Assembly (NCBI RefSeq): GCF_002067275.1 | Contig: NZ_MVQX01000039.1 | Span: forward strand, 1 to 46,731 | DNA length: 46,731 bases | Reading direction: 5' to 3' | Source of the DNA: Methanomethylovorans sp. PtaU1.Bin093 | GTDB lineage: Archaea; Halobacteriota; Methanosarcinia; Methanosarcinales; Methanosarcinaceae | Shown here: positions 9,098-18,448 of the stretch, piece after piece | Position numbering within the stretch: the first letter of the stretch is position 1 | How the letters are laid out: each line of letters begins with the position of its first letter | Made by a program: the position numbers and the translations under genes | The notes under the pieces: generated by a model | The model's input: the letters and a program-made list of their open reading frames with translations, nothing else | What the model was told of the DNA's origin: nothing | Databases searched by the model: none

Positions 9098-10087
9098 TCA
9101 GTTACCATGGAAATCATTATTTGTAGCCTTATCGGATAACTGCTCACACATGCTTTCCATAAGCTGAATTATCGATCTTTTTTCCCGTGTGCCGGAGATG
9201 CCCTGACGTACATGTCGCCCACCTTTTATTCCCCGTGTGAACCATCGGGCATGCATCCTTATATCTACATGTTCTTCAAGGCCATACAACTCCAGCAATC
9301 TCAGGTACTCTTTGAGATCTGCAAGTCTCTGAGTACATTCATCAGTAGGTAGTTGTTCTCCGGTACGCAGGAAGTGAGCTATCTTCGTAAAAACGTGTGG
9401 ATCACCCATTGCAGCCCTTCCTATCATCAAGGCATCACATCCTGTGTGCTCAAGCACCTGCTTTGCAGAAAGGCCGTCAACAATGTCACCATTTGCTATC
9501 ACTGGAATTGAAAGCTCTTTTTTGATGTTCCGGGCATATTCATGCTCAGCTTTTCCAGCATATTGCTGAGCCTGCGTCCTACCATGCACTGTAATGGCAC
9601 TGGCGCCTGCTTCTTCTATTGTTCTTGCGATATCAAGTGTTTTTTTCATGTCATGCAGCACTCTTATTTTAGCTGTTACAGGTGCCTCTGTTTTTCCATA
9701 TACAGCAGATACTATTTCCCGTATCCTTTCAGGAAAATCCAGTAATGCTGAACCAGATCCATCTTTTACAAGCACATTAGCAGGACATCCAAAATTGAGG
9801 TCTATTATATCAGGTGAATACTTTTCCTCTATCATGCTTGCTGCAATTCCAATGGTATCTGCAGAGTTTCCAAAGATCTGAATAGCAAAAGGTTTCTCTT
9901 TCTCTGAACTAAGACCACGGCTTGCTGTTCTTATATTGCCGTGAAGTACAGCATCGGCACTGATCATCTCAGAGTATGTCATTGCAGCACCGTGTTTTTT
10001 GCAGAGCGTTCTGAAAGCTGGATTGGTTACATCTGCCATCGGTGCCAGGAACAAATACCCATCTATCTTTACATTTCCTATCTTCAT
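9098..10087 (-). CDS. tRNA-dihydrouridine synthase family protein
   Basis: This 329-residue TIM-barrel flavoenzyme begins MKIGNVKIDGYLFLAPMADVTNP, as DusB/NifR3-type proteins do. The catalytic Cys is C101 in LNFGCPAN, and FMN-binding elements appear as TVHGRT and IANGDI...MIGRAAMGDP. The shorter alpha-helical C-terminal domain is present. It reduces uridine to dihydrouridine in tRNA; the target position cannot be read from sequence. It precedes the por operon on the same strand, about 200 bases away, so it is probably transcribed separately. Confidence 0.93.
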   Translation of the reverse strand: MKIGNVKIDGYLFLAPMADVTNPAFRTLCKKHGAAMTYSEMISADAVLHGNIRTASRGLSSEKEKPFAIQIFGNSADTIGIAASMIEEKYSPDIIDLNFGCPANVLVKDGSGSALLDFPERIREIVSAVYGKTEAPVTAKIRVLHDMKKTLDIARTIEEAGASAITVHGRTQAQQYAGKAEHEYARNIKKELSIPVIANGDIVDGLSAKQVLEHTGCDALMIGRAAMGDPHVFTKIAHFLRTGEQLPTDECTQRLADLKEYLRLLELYGLEEHVDIRMHARWFTRGIKGGRHVRQGISGTREKRSIIQLMESMCEQLSDKATNNDFHGN

Positions 10088-10417
10088 TTTTCAGGTTACT
10101 CCAAAAAAGAGTCTTTTAATCCGCTATTCGTAGTATGATATAAAAAGAATGGCCAAAGAAAGAAAACTGTGGTATGTTTACTTTCTTACAGCGGATCAGT
10201 ATTTCTCACAGCCTTTCCTCAAAATATCTAAAAGTAGTGGATTTTATCTGTGGCGCACACGCAAATAGTTTGTTACACCCCTACATATAAAATGTGCCGT
10301 TACAGTTACATCTAGGTAATTTTCCAAAGACATTTTATTCAGAATGTATATTATTTATAACATCAATGAAGTGTGATTCACATTTCATAAAGGTCAATAG
10401 ACAACAGCAGGTTAGGT
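10088..10417. other. Divergent intergenic region
   Basis: This 330-bp gap lies between dus (leftward) and the UPF0200 gene (rightward). It contains a TATA-like TGTATATTATTTATAAC at about 10344-10360 that probably drives the rightward operon. A 39-codon ATG frame at 10149-10268 ends in TAG, but it lacks a ribosome site and has no recognisable family, so I do not call it. Confidence 0.5.
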
Positions 10418-10960
10418 ATGAAGAAGATATTAGCTTTTGTAGGGATGCCGGCTTCGGGCAAATCAGTAGCTGCATCGATCCTGGGAGAATCAGGTATCAA
10501 TGTCGTCAATATGGGTGATGTGATACGTGAAGAGGTTGTACGCAGAGGACTTGAGCCCACAGATATTAACGTAGGTGGCGTAGGAACTGACTTGCGTAAC
10601 AAAGAGGGTAAAGATGCTGTAGCCAAACGCTGCATACCCAAGATAAGAGCAGCAGATTCTGGTTTTCTTGTTGTGGATGGTGTGCGCAGCCTTGCGGAGG
10701 TCAATTGCTTCAAGAAGGCTTTTGGTTCTGATTTTGCTTTAGTTGCCATAGAGGCCCCACTTGACGCGAGGTTCGCAAGGGTGCAGGCCAGAAAAAGAAG
10801 TGATGACATGAAGGACATCGATGCCTTGCGCGTGAGGGATGACCGTGAGCTTGGCTGGGGCATGGGTGAAGCAATCGCTGCTGCAGATCTTGTTATTATG
10901 AACACGGGAACACTTGATGAATTCCGAAAAAAAGTGCTCGATATGGTGGGTCAGGCATGA
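10418..10960 (+). CDS. UPF0200 P-loop nucleotide kinase-like protein
   Basis: This 180-residue protein opens with the Walker A loop GMPASGKS and continues VVNMGDVIREEV and VDGVRSLAEV, which places it in UPF0200, an archaeal family related to dephospho-CoA and nucleoside monophosphate kinases. Its substrate is not known. It heads an operon with ATGA overlaps into UPF0201 and then a sugar isomerase-like gene. AGGT precedes the ATG weakly. Confidence 0.9.
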   Translation: MKKILAFVGMPASGKSVAASILGESGINVVNMGDVIREEVVRRGLEPTDINVGGVGTDLRNKEGKDAVAKRCIPKIRAADSGFLVVDGVRSLAEVNCFKKAFGSDFALVAIEAPLDARFARVQARKRSDDMKDIDALRVRDDRELGWGMGEAIAAADLVIMNTGTLDEFRKKVLDMVGQA

Positions 10961-11415
10961 TAGAGGTTCAAGTTTCAGCCAGAGTTAACCCTACAGAAAC
11001 CGAGGAGAAGGTCAGGACAGCGGTCCAAAGCATTTTTCCTCTGGCAGACCTAATCTACAATAAGACCGATGATACCGGATTATGTGGAATGGTTGAAGGA
11101 ACAACTGGTCTTGAGGGACTGCGTCATTTTCATCTTCTGTTAAGGGAAGAAGAAATTATAGACACTGCACGTACTCAGTTTGAGGTGGGCATGAGCAGGA
11201 ATGCACCTTCCACATCTTTCAGGATAAGCAAATTTGTGGCTTTTGTGGGACGTCTTAATTTCCCGGCTGACGAAGAACCACTGGGCTCGCTACATGTAAC
11301 AATAAGCGCAGGTTCATCTTTTGAACTCCAGAGGCTGATGGAATGGCTTGCTCCTCCCACTGAAAAGGGCAAGATACTTTTCGAACCGGATATAGAGGAC
11401 GTGGAAAGTACATGA
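10957..11415 (+). CDS. UPF0201 family protein
   Basis: This 152-residue archaeal protein begins MIEVQVSARVNPTETEEKV, the UPF0201 signature. It carries LEGLRHFHLLLREEEIIDTA and FEPDIEDV at the C-terminus. Family function is unknown; structures of relatives resemble RNA-binding folds, which is background and not shown here. It overlaps UPF0200 by ATGA, and its own stop overlaps the next gene, so the three are likely co-translated. Confidence 0.88.
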   Translation: MIEVQVSARVNPTETEEKVRTAVQSIFPLADLIYNKTDDTGLCGMVEGTTGLEGLRHFHLLLREEEIIDTARTQFEVGMSRNAPSTSFRISKFVAFVGRLNFPADEEPLGSLHVTISAGSSFELQRLMEWLAPPTEKGKILFEPDIEDVEST

Positions 11416-12185
11416 AAGTAAGGAATCTGAGCTTTTCTTCCAGAGTAGAGACGGGGAATTCCTTTGCCTGGGTCTATCAGCTTGAAGACCTGGGATATAC
11501 AGGCTGGGAGATCGTCCAGGAGGGTTTGCAGACCCTTCATAACGGTAATCTGGGCGAGGTCCGGGAGATCCGTGATACCACTGACCTGAAGATCACAATG
11601 CATCTGCCATTTTCCGACATGAACCTGGCAGGTCTTAATGACGGGATACGTAATGAAGCATTAAGGCAGATGCACCGCTGCCTTGCACTTGGAAGTGGTA
11701 TCGTGGAACTGGCGGTGGTACACCCTGGTTACTTATCTCCCTATGGTTCACAGATGCCTGAAAAGGCATGGAGCACCCATATAGGGTCCATCAGGAACGT
11801 ATGCGACACTGCTGCAGAGTACGGTATCACGATAGCTGTGGAGAACATGCCCGAAATGCCCAAGATATTCGGAAAATATCCTGACGAGATGCTCAGGACC
11901 CTTGAGGAAGTGAACAGGGACAATGTGGGCATGACCCTGGACATAGGCCATGCAAATACAGTGGGAGTTGTGGATGAGTTCCTGGAAAAGTGCAAGGACC
12001 AGATCCTGCACATGCATATTCATGACAACCACGGAAAATCAGACGAACACCTGCCTCTGGGACGGGGAACCGTGCAGTGGAAAAAGATCATGGAAAGCCT
12101 TAAGGGCTACAATGGCCGGCTTGTAACTGAAATGGCAAGCCTTCAAGAAGGCGAAGAATGTCTTGCATATCTTCGGAATCTCTGA
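11412..12185 (+). CDS. Sugar phosphate isomerase/epimerase-like TIM barrel (AP endonuclease 2 fold)
   Basis: This 257-residue protein belongs to the xylose isomerase-like TIM-barrel superfamily. Likely metal ligands are seen in VVHPGY, VENMPE, TLDIGHAN, HIHDNHGKSDEHLPLGRG and a late VTEMAS. These proteins bind divalent metals and act as sugar epimerases/isomerases or AP endonuclease IV; the short helix pattern favours the former. The substrate is unknown. It is last in the operon with UPF0200 and UPF0201, whose conservation together in methanogens hints at a shared but unassigned pathway. Confidence 0.85.
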   Translation: MKVRNLSFSSRVETGNSFAWVYQLEDLGYTGWEIVQEGLQTLHNGNLGEVREIRDTTDLKITMHLPFSDMNLAGLNDGIRNEALRQMHRCLALGSGIVELAVVHPGYLSPYGSQMPEKAWSTHIGSIRNVCDTAAEYGITIAVENMPEMPKIFGKYPDEMLRTLEEVNRDNVGMTLDIGHANTVGVVDEFLEKCKDQILHMHIHDNHGKSDEHLPLGRGTVQWKKIMESLKGYNGRLVTEMASLQEGEECLAYLRNL

Positions 12186-12208
12186 ATATCACAATATCTG
12201 ACCTTTTT

Positions 12209-12379
12209 TCATTCTTTTACTCTGCCGTGCCTTTTATCGATCTCGTCCATCATGTCCAGCATCTTGCGGATAGCTGTCCTGATGGCATCTGACTGGTTAA
12301 CGAACTTCTTGTCATCCCCCACGTGCCTGTTCAGGTCGTCCAGCAACTCTTGGGGGATCTCCACACTTACTTTTGGCAT
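12209..12379 (-). CDS. Ribbon-helix-helix (CopG/NikR-like) DNA-binding protein
   Basis: This 56-residue protein begins MPKVSVEIPQELLDDLNRHV, the RHH beta-strand and helix, followed by QSDAIRTAIRKML. The frame could start 26 codons earlier, but that extension is not protein-like, and AGGTGA sits 6 bases before ATG 12379. It is an RHH dimer, probably a transcription regulator with no effector domain. It ends against the sugar isomerase gene and lies beside tRNA-Lys; the target is unknown. Confidence 0.85.
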   Translation of the reverse strand: MPKVSVEIPQELLDDLNRHVGDDKKFVNQSDAIRTAIRKMLDMMDEIDKRHGRVKE

Positions 12380-12485
12380 TAGGCTCACCTTCGGATAAGA
12401 ATCACAGGATACATGTATTTTAAAGTGTCCCACTAGGAGGCACAAAAACAGACTCAAAAATCTTATGTAAGAACAGTAAAGAGAT

Positions 12486-12562
12486 TGGCGAGCCGGAAGG
12501 GAGTTGAACCCCTGGCCTACGGATTAAGAGTCCGTCGCTCTGCCTGGCTAAGCTACCGGCCC
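12486..12562 (-). tRNA. tRNA-Lys (anticodon CTT), CCA encoded
   Basis: The minus strand folds as a complete cloverleaf. The acceptor GGGCCGG pairs with CCGGCTC, the D stem is GCTT/GAGC, and the anticodon stem ACGGA/TCCGT closes loop CTCTTAA with anticodon CTT. The T arm is AGGGG-TTCAACT-CCCTT. Discriminator G and a genomic CCA follow. There is no intron. It decodes AAG. Confidence 0.96.
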
Positions 12563-12602
12563 ATCTTGTTTACTGACGTGATGCCTCCATACGTATTTGC
12601 TC

Positions 12603-12618
12603 AATATATACGTTTCGG
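12603..12618 (-). promoter_or_regulatory. BRE/TATA promoter of tRNA-Lys
   Basis: On the minus strand CCGAAACG is followed at once by TATATATT, a good BRE plus TATA pair. Its centre is about 45 bases upstream of the tRNA 5' end, giving a precursor leader of around 17-20 bases for RNase P to remove. Confidence 0.65.
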
Positions 12619-12676
12619 TTTGAATACCATCTCCTATCTATTGAAAGAAGAGAATAACTATCAGTTGTGAAGGAGT

Positions 12677-14500
12677 TTATATATGCTTCACCACGCAGCT
12701 CTGCAGCCCCATGATCTCAACCATGTCACTATTGTCGGGGCTATGCACGATCATCTGTCCTTTCTTCAGATATGGGATACGCTTCTCATATTCTTTCTTG
12801 ACCTTCAGTGCTCCGATGGCAGCATCATTTGTCAGGTTAAGGATGATACGCGTATTGACCTGCTTGAACACCGTATCATCGATGTCCTGAGGGTCCTGGG
12901 TTATGAGGCACAATCCCAGTGCTTCTTTCCTGCCCTGCCGTGCGGCTTCGGCGAATTTGGACACTATTCTCCTGCTGTGCTCGCCTGAGGTGCTTGCAAG
13001 ATACCTGTGAGCTTCGTCCAGTGCCAGGATAATAGGAGTCTCCTTAACGGCAGTTTCTCCAGGTGTGTTAAGTTTAGTACTTAACTTGTTATCCACTATT
13101 ATCGTCATCAAAGTGAGAGTTATCAGGTCACGTATACGGCTGTTGCTTATGTACTCTGTAGGGAACACGCTCACCTGTCCGGGTCTTATGATCTCTTCCA
13201 ACATCTGGTCAATAGGCCTTGCAGGCTGGTCGAACACCCTGCTAAGAGATCTGTCCCTCACCCTGCGCACGATACCATCATAGGAAGCTTCATGGACCTT
13301 CCCGCTCTGCACATAGTTGTCCCGGGTCAGATCGTCACTGATGTGTTCCAGAAAACGATCATACGTATGGTCCCCGGCCTTTTTGAAGAAATCGTCCAGC
13401 AGCAATTCCACTCCCTGATACTGCAGGTCGGTCATGCCCACAGGGGCCATGAGCCAGGAATTATTCCTTACCATCTCGAAAGGTATTGTGAACTCCATCT
13501 GTTGTGCCCTTGAGCGGCCATTATATGACTGCCCATCCACCTTCGCCACAAAGGTGCGGGTATTGACACATCCTCCGAGATCAATTTTTTCGGACCTGAA
13601 ACTGAACTCATCATGTGCCGTAAGTTCAGGATTATCCTCTAACATCTGGGAATACTCGTCCTGAGGATCAAGCACAACCAAACAGGGATTTTTTCTGGCA
13701 CTTGTTCCCCTTACATTGTAGCGGTTCTCCTCTGCCATGAACTGTCTCAATATATTCTTTGTGAGGAATGTTTTACCTGTTCCTGTGCTGCCACATACCA
13801 GCATGTGCCTGAACACAAGCGGATCACCTATTGAATAATCATTCCGCAGGTAATAGGGGACGGTAGGAGGCACTGCATGTGTCTTTACCACCTCACCTCC
13901 TACGCTGAGATGTCCCAGGAATATGCCTTCTCCGGGAATGTTAAGCCCTGTCTGGATCTTTGTCTTGTCTTTAACAGGCAGTATGGAGGTGTTAGGTCGG
14001 GGTATGCGGTCGCTCATACGCCGGGCCAGACCTTTGCCTCTGGGATAGAGGATACAGATGGGGTCAAGATAAGCCAGGAACTTGTAATCCACTTCATCTG
14101 TGGTGTTGGACCTGAGCATTCTGCGGGAATGGATCTCAGTGGCGTCATCTACCACAAACTCCTGCTTGTACTGCATTTTCCATATCCTTGCGAACAGGTC
14201 TTCCTCACCATATGGGACTATTACATATGTTCCCAGTCTCACATCCTTTCTTCTTTCCGTATTGATGTATCCGGTGATAGTTGCTCCGGATTCTGTTATC
14301 TCAAGAGGTTCTATACCAGTGGTTATGATCCCGAAAGCTTCTTCAGTGTTGTCCTCTGCGTACGGATGTTTTTCTGTAGTGACCATATATTCTTCGAAGC
14401 TGAACCTCTCTCCAATAGTTGTTCCCTCAGTCCCTTCAACGATACTGCTCTCTCTTTTTTCTGAAGATACGTAGGCCAGTATATCTTTATCTATCTTCAT
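12677..14500 (-). CDS. herA: HerA bipolar DNA helicase/translocase
   Basis: This ATPase has about 607 residues and belongs to the HerA-FtsK group. An N-terminal HAS-barrel-like region comes first, then Walker A CGSTGTGKT near residue 237, VLDPQDEYSQ as a Walker B-type segment, and LALDEAHRYLAS near 493. ITQDPQDID and TRIILNL follow, as in HerA. GTG 14509 is possible, but GGGGTGA lies 5 bases before ATG 14500. It overlaps the nurA 3' end. HerA hexamers drive the NurA nuclease in resecting double-strand breaks with Mre11-Rad50, which is not in this window. Confidence 0.93.
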   Translation of the reverse strand: MKIDKDILAYVSSEKRESSIVEGTEGTTIGERFSFEEYMVTTEKHPYAEDNTEEAFGIITTGIEPLEITESGATITGYINTERRKDVRLGTYVIVPYGEEDLFARIWKMQYKQEFVVDDATEIHSRRMLRSNTTDEVDYKFLAYLDPICILYPRGKGLARRMSDRIPRPNTSILPVKDKTKIQTGLNIPGEGIFLGHLSVGGEVVKTHAVPPTVPYYLRNDYSIGDPLVFRHMLVCGSTGTGKTFLTKNILRQFMAEENRYNVRGTSARKNPCLVVLDPQDEYSQMLEDNPELTAHDEFSFRSEKIDLGGCVNTRTFVAKVDGQSYNGRSRAQQMEFTIPFEMVRNNSWLMAPVGMTDLQYQGVELLLDDFFKKAGDHTYDRFLEHISDDLTRDNYVQSGKVHEASYDGIVRRVRDRSLSRVFDQPARPIDQMLEEIIRPGQVSVFPTEYISNSRIRDLITLTLMTIIVDNKLSTKLNTPGETAVKETPIILALDEAHRYLASTSGEHSRRIVSKFAEAARQGRKEALGLCLITQDPQDIDDTVFKQVNTRIILNLTNDAAIGALKVKKEYEKRIPYLKKGQMIVHSPDNSDMVEIMGLQSCVVKHI

Positions 14501-15770
14501 CGTATTCACCCCATCTGGTCTCGTTATAGCTGGTATCCACCCGGGAGTACCTGAACCTGTCGATTATTTGTTTTCTTTCCGATACCTGGATCTTTGCAAT
14601 GGAATCTGCTTTCTTCAGTGTGCCTGGTATCTCACTTAATGCGATATCATACAGTACCTTCCTTGTAATGATATCCCGCATCCCTTCATCCTGTGTTAGC
14701 CCGTATGGAGCCTCTATCTTAAAGAGCAGGTTCTTTGAAGGGACATACACCACGAAGAATGTCAGTGAATAGTATTCATGTGGGTATCTTGCCCTGAGCT
14801 TTTCCTTGACCAGCGGTGATGTGGTCCCAAGCATTCTCTCATAGAACTGGTTGGGCTGCATGAACCAGTTAGTGTAGGTTATATAGCGATCGTATCTCTT
14901 CTTTTCTTCCAGATATGGCGGAAAAGAAAGCAGGTTTTTGAAGAACTGTGCATCCATTAGCCAGGGGAGGTCTTTCATACCTTCTTTCCTCAGGGTCTGC
15001 ATTATCTGCATATCCTCGGGATTCTTCACGAAACCAATAAAAGGAAGCTTTTTGTCAATGTGATGGTCCACGATGTCTATGTAGTTTTGCAGTATACGCT
15101 CTGTATGAGGATCATAAAGCAGCTGTACCTCCTCTGATCCAATCACCATCCAGTACATGAGATGTTTGGGATAGATCGGTCCATCCATGATGAAAAAACC
15201 CCGGGGGTCAAGTTCGTCCTTCAACCACAGGATATGTTCGGATTCTGAAAGGTATAGGGCTACATCATGAACTATCCTGTCAATGCGCTTATTCAGCAAA
15301 CCTGGTTGGATGCGGATTATCTGGCTGCGGCTTGCTCCCTCATCTAATATTTCCCAATTAGGGGTAGTATCTATATGTACACTGTAACTGGGGGTATAAG
15401 TAGCAGCAACTATTGTTCTCCTGTTGTGCAGTTCCAGGTCAGTAGGTGTTGAGGCCATAGCACAATGACAGAAATCCACGTAAAGACCGTTATCAAAGGA
15501 TCGTGTGGTCGTGCTTCCGCTGTCGCATGAATAGGTAACAGGAAAAGGGTCTTGGCTCAGAGCCATCTTCTCTATGCTCACTCTACCTCTTTTGAGCCTT
15601 CCGATGGCCTTAAGCACCACTTTTCCATCATGCTTCAACTCCTTGAGCCTTTCCAGAATATCCATCACACCATTGGTTCCATCTTCCTCCGGACCATCCG
15701 GTTTCAGGCATCTGTCGATACGGTCTGCAAGTTCGGATAGTGCCTTTATGTGGACCGGTTCAAGGGTCAT
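14487..15770 (-). CDS. nurA: NurA 5'-3' nuclease
   Basis: This protein has about 427 residues from MTLEPVHIK. The frame runs 29 codons further upstream, but that stretch is Cys- and Tyr-rich and unlike NurA, and a TATA box lies about 29 bases before ATG 15770, suggesting a leaderless mRNA. The NurA domain begins with the acidic motif YSCDSGST, followed by VDFCHCAM and IRIQPGLLNKRID. It ends in YITYTNWFMQP and late charged motifs. It overlaps herA by 14 bases. Together they form the archaeal end-resection machine. Confidence 0.88.
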   Translation of the reverse strand: MTLEPVHIKALSELADRIDRCLKPDGPEEDGTNGVMDILERLKELKHDGKVVLKAIGRLKRGRVSIEKMALSQDPFPVTYSCDSGSTTTRSFDNGLYVDFCHCAMASTPTDLELHNRRTIVAATYTPSYSVHIDTTPNWEILDEGASRSQIIRIQPGLLNKRIDRIVHDVALYLSESEHILWLKDELDPRGFFIMDGPIYPKHLMYWMVIGSEEVQLLYDPHTERILQNYIDIVDHHIDKKLPFIGFVKNPEDMQIMQTLRKEGMKDLPWLMDAQFFKNLLSFPPYLEEKKRYDRYITYTNWFMQPNQFYERMLGTTSPLVKEKLRARYPHEYYSLTFFVVYVPSKNLLFKIEAPYGLTQDEGMRDIITRKVLYDIALSEIPGTLKKADSIAKIQVSERKQIIDRFRYSRVDTSYNETRWGEYDEDR

Positions 15771-15794
15771 GCAATACAATTGACACTGATGAGA

Positions 15795-15804
15795 GATATA
15801 TATT
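15795..15804 (-). promoter_or_regulatory. TATA box for nurA-herA
   Basis: AATATATATC on the minus strand is centred about 29 bases upstream of ATG 15770. That is the archaeal TATA spacing for a transcript starting at or next to the start codon, so it supports both the chosen nurA start and leaderless translation. Confidence 0.55.
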
Positions 15805-16035
15805 GGGTTATGATAATAGCAGAACTTCATTTTTGAACATTTGCTATTATATTTCACAGTTGCCCATTAAATCAACTAAACTTGCTTTGTTATAAAGCAG
15901 ATTTTTTTGAAAGGCTTAAATATAACCCCTGAGGAAATGTATGCATTTAACTTTATAGTCAATTAAGGAAGTAATATATTTATTAATCATCGAAAAATTA
16001 AATCAATTATAATAGATTAAAACGAGGTAGTAATT

Positions 16036-17952
16036 ATGAACTCATATGGTTTGTTTATGGTGTTGCTTGCAGCCTATATTCTGGTTCTGGTCGCCATTGG
16101 CTGGTATTTCACTAAGAGGCAGAGATCTGTCACGGATTTCTGGCTTGCGGGACGCAGAATTAATTTCGTGGCAATTGGCTGCTCTGCAGCTGCTTCCTGG
16201 ATGACCGCAGGAGGCATTCTTGCGGTTGTTGGTCTTTACATGCTGCTGGGCATGGGCTCCATCTGGGGCTTCGTGGCGCCCAACATCCTTGCCCTGCTAT
16301 TGATTGCATTGTTAGTAGGTAAGATCAAGCATCTGCCAGCCATCACCCAGCCAGAGCTGCTTGAGCAGCGGTACAGCAGTGCTATAAGAGGTCCTGTGGC
16401 TCTTATTATCGCCATTGTCATGATCCTTTTCGCAGTTGCGGATATAAAGGGTTTTGCCATGGTCCTTGAGATCTTTTTCGGAATGCCTCCTGTATACGCT
16501 GCAGCCATTGTGGCATTAGCCGTTTCTGTGTATGTGACCCTTGGAGGTCTTTCTGCAGTAATATGGACCGACGTGATCCAGTTCCTCTTCCTTGCAACAT
16601 TTGCTCTGGGAATGGCTGTTGCTGTAACAGGTTCAGCTACTTCAGTTGATGTAGCCTCATCAATAACCTCTTCTGAACTTTTCTCTGATGTGCCGGCAGG
16701 ATGGTGGAATCCATTCAGTGTTGGCATAGTTGCAGTGATGGTTGCCATCTTTGCCATCATTCCCGGCTGGATCACAGAACAGGATCCGTGGCAAAGGGTC
16801 TGGGCTGCAAAGGATGAAAAGTCAGCAAGGAACGGTATGATCCTAGGTTCGTTCCTTATTTTCATCGTGTTCGGTGTGGCCTGCACTATCATTGCCATAG
16901 GGCTGAACCATGTATATCCCGATATTGCTGCATCATTTGCAGAGATAGGTATGGGTGCAATGGCCCAGGCAGAACCTGCACTGCTTGTTTACATCTTTGA
17001 ACATTTCTCTCCTCTTCTTATAGGTCTGGCAGGCATAGGCCTTGCAGCAGCTGCAATGTCTTCTACAGACACTTTTGCAACTTCCGGAGGTTCCTGTCTA
17101 TCTCGCGACATTTATCAGAGGTACATAAAACCTGATGCTACCATGAAGGAGATGCTTGCTATCAACAGGGTGAGCGTATTAATAATAGTCGCAGGTGCGA
17201 CCATCGGCTCCTTCTATATTGATGGTATTCTTGATGCCATTCACATAGCCACTTTTATAGCCAGTGCTTCATACTTCTTCCCTCTCATGGGAGGGCTTTA
17301 CTGGAGCAGAGCTACAAAGGAAGGTGCGCTTGCAGGCCTGATAGTAGGTTTTATTGCTCAGGTAGCTCTCACTGTAGTTGATCTTGCAAATACTCCGGCT
17401 TTTGCTCCTGCTTATCTGGATTCTATACACCCGGTGCTCTCTAATCATGGAGTGATATTGGGTATGGCTCTGAGCGGTATAGCTTTCTTTGGTGTTTCTT
17501 TAGCTAGCAAACCATCGGAAACGGTTAACCTTGCTCCTTTCTTTAAGGAAGCTGCCATGAAGCTTGAGAAAAAGATCGTTGTCGATGAGGCAGATCCCGA
17601 GTACAGGAAGATGCGTACGATCATGACAGAAGAAATAACAGGTGATCGTGCTCATCTGCACATTAGTCTGAAAGCGTATGCTACAGTTAATTGGAACGAA
17701 TTCGTTAAGCATATCACTGGCAAGCATCATGAGTGGGTTACTCCCACAGGTGTGGATTCAGTGTACAGGCTGACAAAATCCGATATGCTGGCTTGTATCA
17801 CTGTTACCCGTGGAGAGAGCGAGAAAGAGATCTGGTTCTCGTGTGAACCAAGAAAGGAAAACATTGATCAAAGCCGCAAGGAAATGTTCATAGCATTTAA
17901 AGAAGTCTCAAAGACCTTAAAGGAAATGGGTGTATTGCTCACCCTCCTTTAA
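16036..17952 (+). CDS. Sodium:solute symporter family transporter with cytoplasmic C-terminal domain
   Basis: This 638-residue protein has about 13 hydrophobic helices between residues ~5 and ~490 and SSS-family features: RSVTDFWLAGR after helix 1, AASWMTAGG, and a late AAAMSSTDTFATSGGS. Residues from about 505 to 638 are hydrophilic and form an extra cytoplasmic domain, longer than in minimal PutP-type carriers. Transport is presumably Na+-driven; acetate, proline or other organic solutes are possible. AACGAGGTAG precedes the ATG. It is monocistronic. Confidence 0.88.
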   Translation: MNSYGLFMVLLAAYILVLVAIGWYFTKRQRSVTDFWLAGRRINFVAIGCSAAASWMTAGGILAVVGLYMLLGMGSIWGFVAPNILALLLIALLVGKIKHLPAITQPELLEQRYSSAIRGPVALIIAIVMILFAVADIKGFAMVLEIFFGMPPVYAAAIVALAVSVYVTLGGLSAVIWTDVIQFLFLATFALGMAVAVTGSATSVDVASSITSSELFSDVPAGWWNPFSVGIVAVMVAIFAIIPGWITEQDPWQRVWAAKDEKSARNGMILGSFLIFIVFGVACTIIAIGLNHVYPDIAASFAEIGMGAMAQAEPALLVYIFEHFSPLLIGLAGIGLAAAAMSSTDTFATSGGSCLSRDIYQRYIKPDATMKEMLAINRVSVLIIVAGATIGSFYIDGILDAIHIATFIASASYFFPLMGGLYWSRATKEGALAGLIVGFIAQVALTVVDLANTPAFAPAYLDSIHPVLSNHGVILGMALSGIAFFGVSLASKPSETVNLAPFFKEAAMKLEKKIVVDEADPEYRKMRTIMTEEITGDRAHLHISLKAYATVNWNEFVKHITGKHHEWVTPTGVDSVYRLTKSDMLACITVTRGESEKEIWFSCEPRKENIDQSRKEMFIAFKEVSKTLKEMGVLLTLL

Positions 17953-18044
17953 TCTTTTTGAACAGCAATTTATTTTTATATTAATTATGAAATTTGTAGG
18001 TAGGTATTTTAACCAATGATGTATACACTGCTAATGGTGATAGA

Positions 18045-18365
18045 GTGGAGGAGCACATCAGGCACCCCATTTCCGAATTAGAGGTAGATGAAAAGGATAA
18101 GGACCGCATACGGAAGATAATGGAAGATTTCGAAAAACTCTCTCCCTCCGAAAAACTGGATGTATTGCAGTTGCAGAACATTATGCTTGAGACCGTAGCA
18201 AGGCACAATGAAAAATACGGTATACCCAGGCGTACTATAAAAGTTGAAAGGCCTTTAAGTGAGATCGTTGCTCATATGTCCAAGGTTTCCATTGATTACT
18301 CACAGAAATGTGTGGACTATTATGTTGAACACGTTGCCAAGAAGGGAAAATTAAGACAGGACTGA
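18045..18365 (+). CDS. Conserved-looking small hypothetical protein
   Basis: This 106-residue, very charged protein starts at GTG 18045, with GGTGAT 3 bases upstream. It is predicted to be mostly helical (DKDRIRKIMEDFEKLSPSEK, then LQNIMLETVARHNEKYG) with no Cys cluster, signal or membrane segment. The regular amphipathic spacing and clean codon use suggest a real protein, perhaps an oligomeric adaptor. I do not recognise the family. It sits between the symporter and the MetE-like gene. Confidence 0.7.
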   Translation: MEEHIRHPISELEVDEKDKDRIRKIMEDFEKLSPSEKLDVLQLQNIMLETVARHNEKYGIPRRTIKVERPLSEIVAHMSKVSIDYSQKCVDYYVEHVAKKGKLRQD

Positions 18366-18417
18366 ATTCACCGCAGGTCTTGCAAATCTCATTTATTCTA
18401 GTTTTTCGTCCCAAAAC

Positions 18418-18425
18418 TTATATTT
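18418..18425 (+). promoter_or_regulatory. TATA box of the MetE-like gene (leaderless)
   Basis: TTATATTT with CCCAAAAC just upstream is centred 27 bases before ATG 18449. This is the spacing for transcription starting at the start codon. Confidence 0.5.
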
Positions 18426-18448
18426 CGTTGCTGCTTCAATTCTAAGGC

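Noticed and set aside
10149..10268. 39-codon ORF starting MAKERKLWYVYFL, ending in TAG
   Set aside because: No ribosome site, unknown family, short and in a promoter region; most likely chance.
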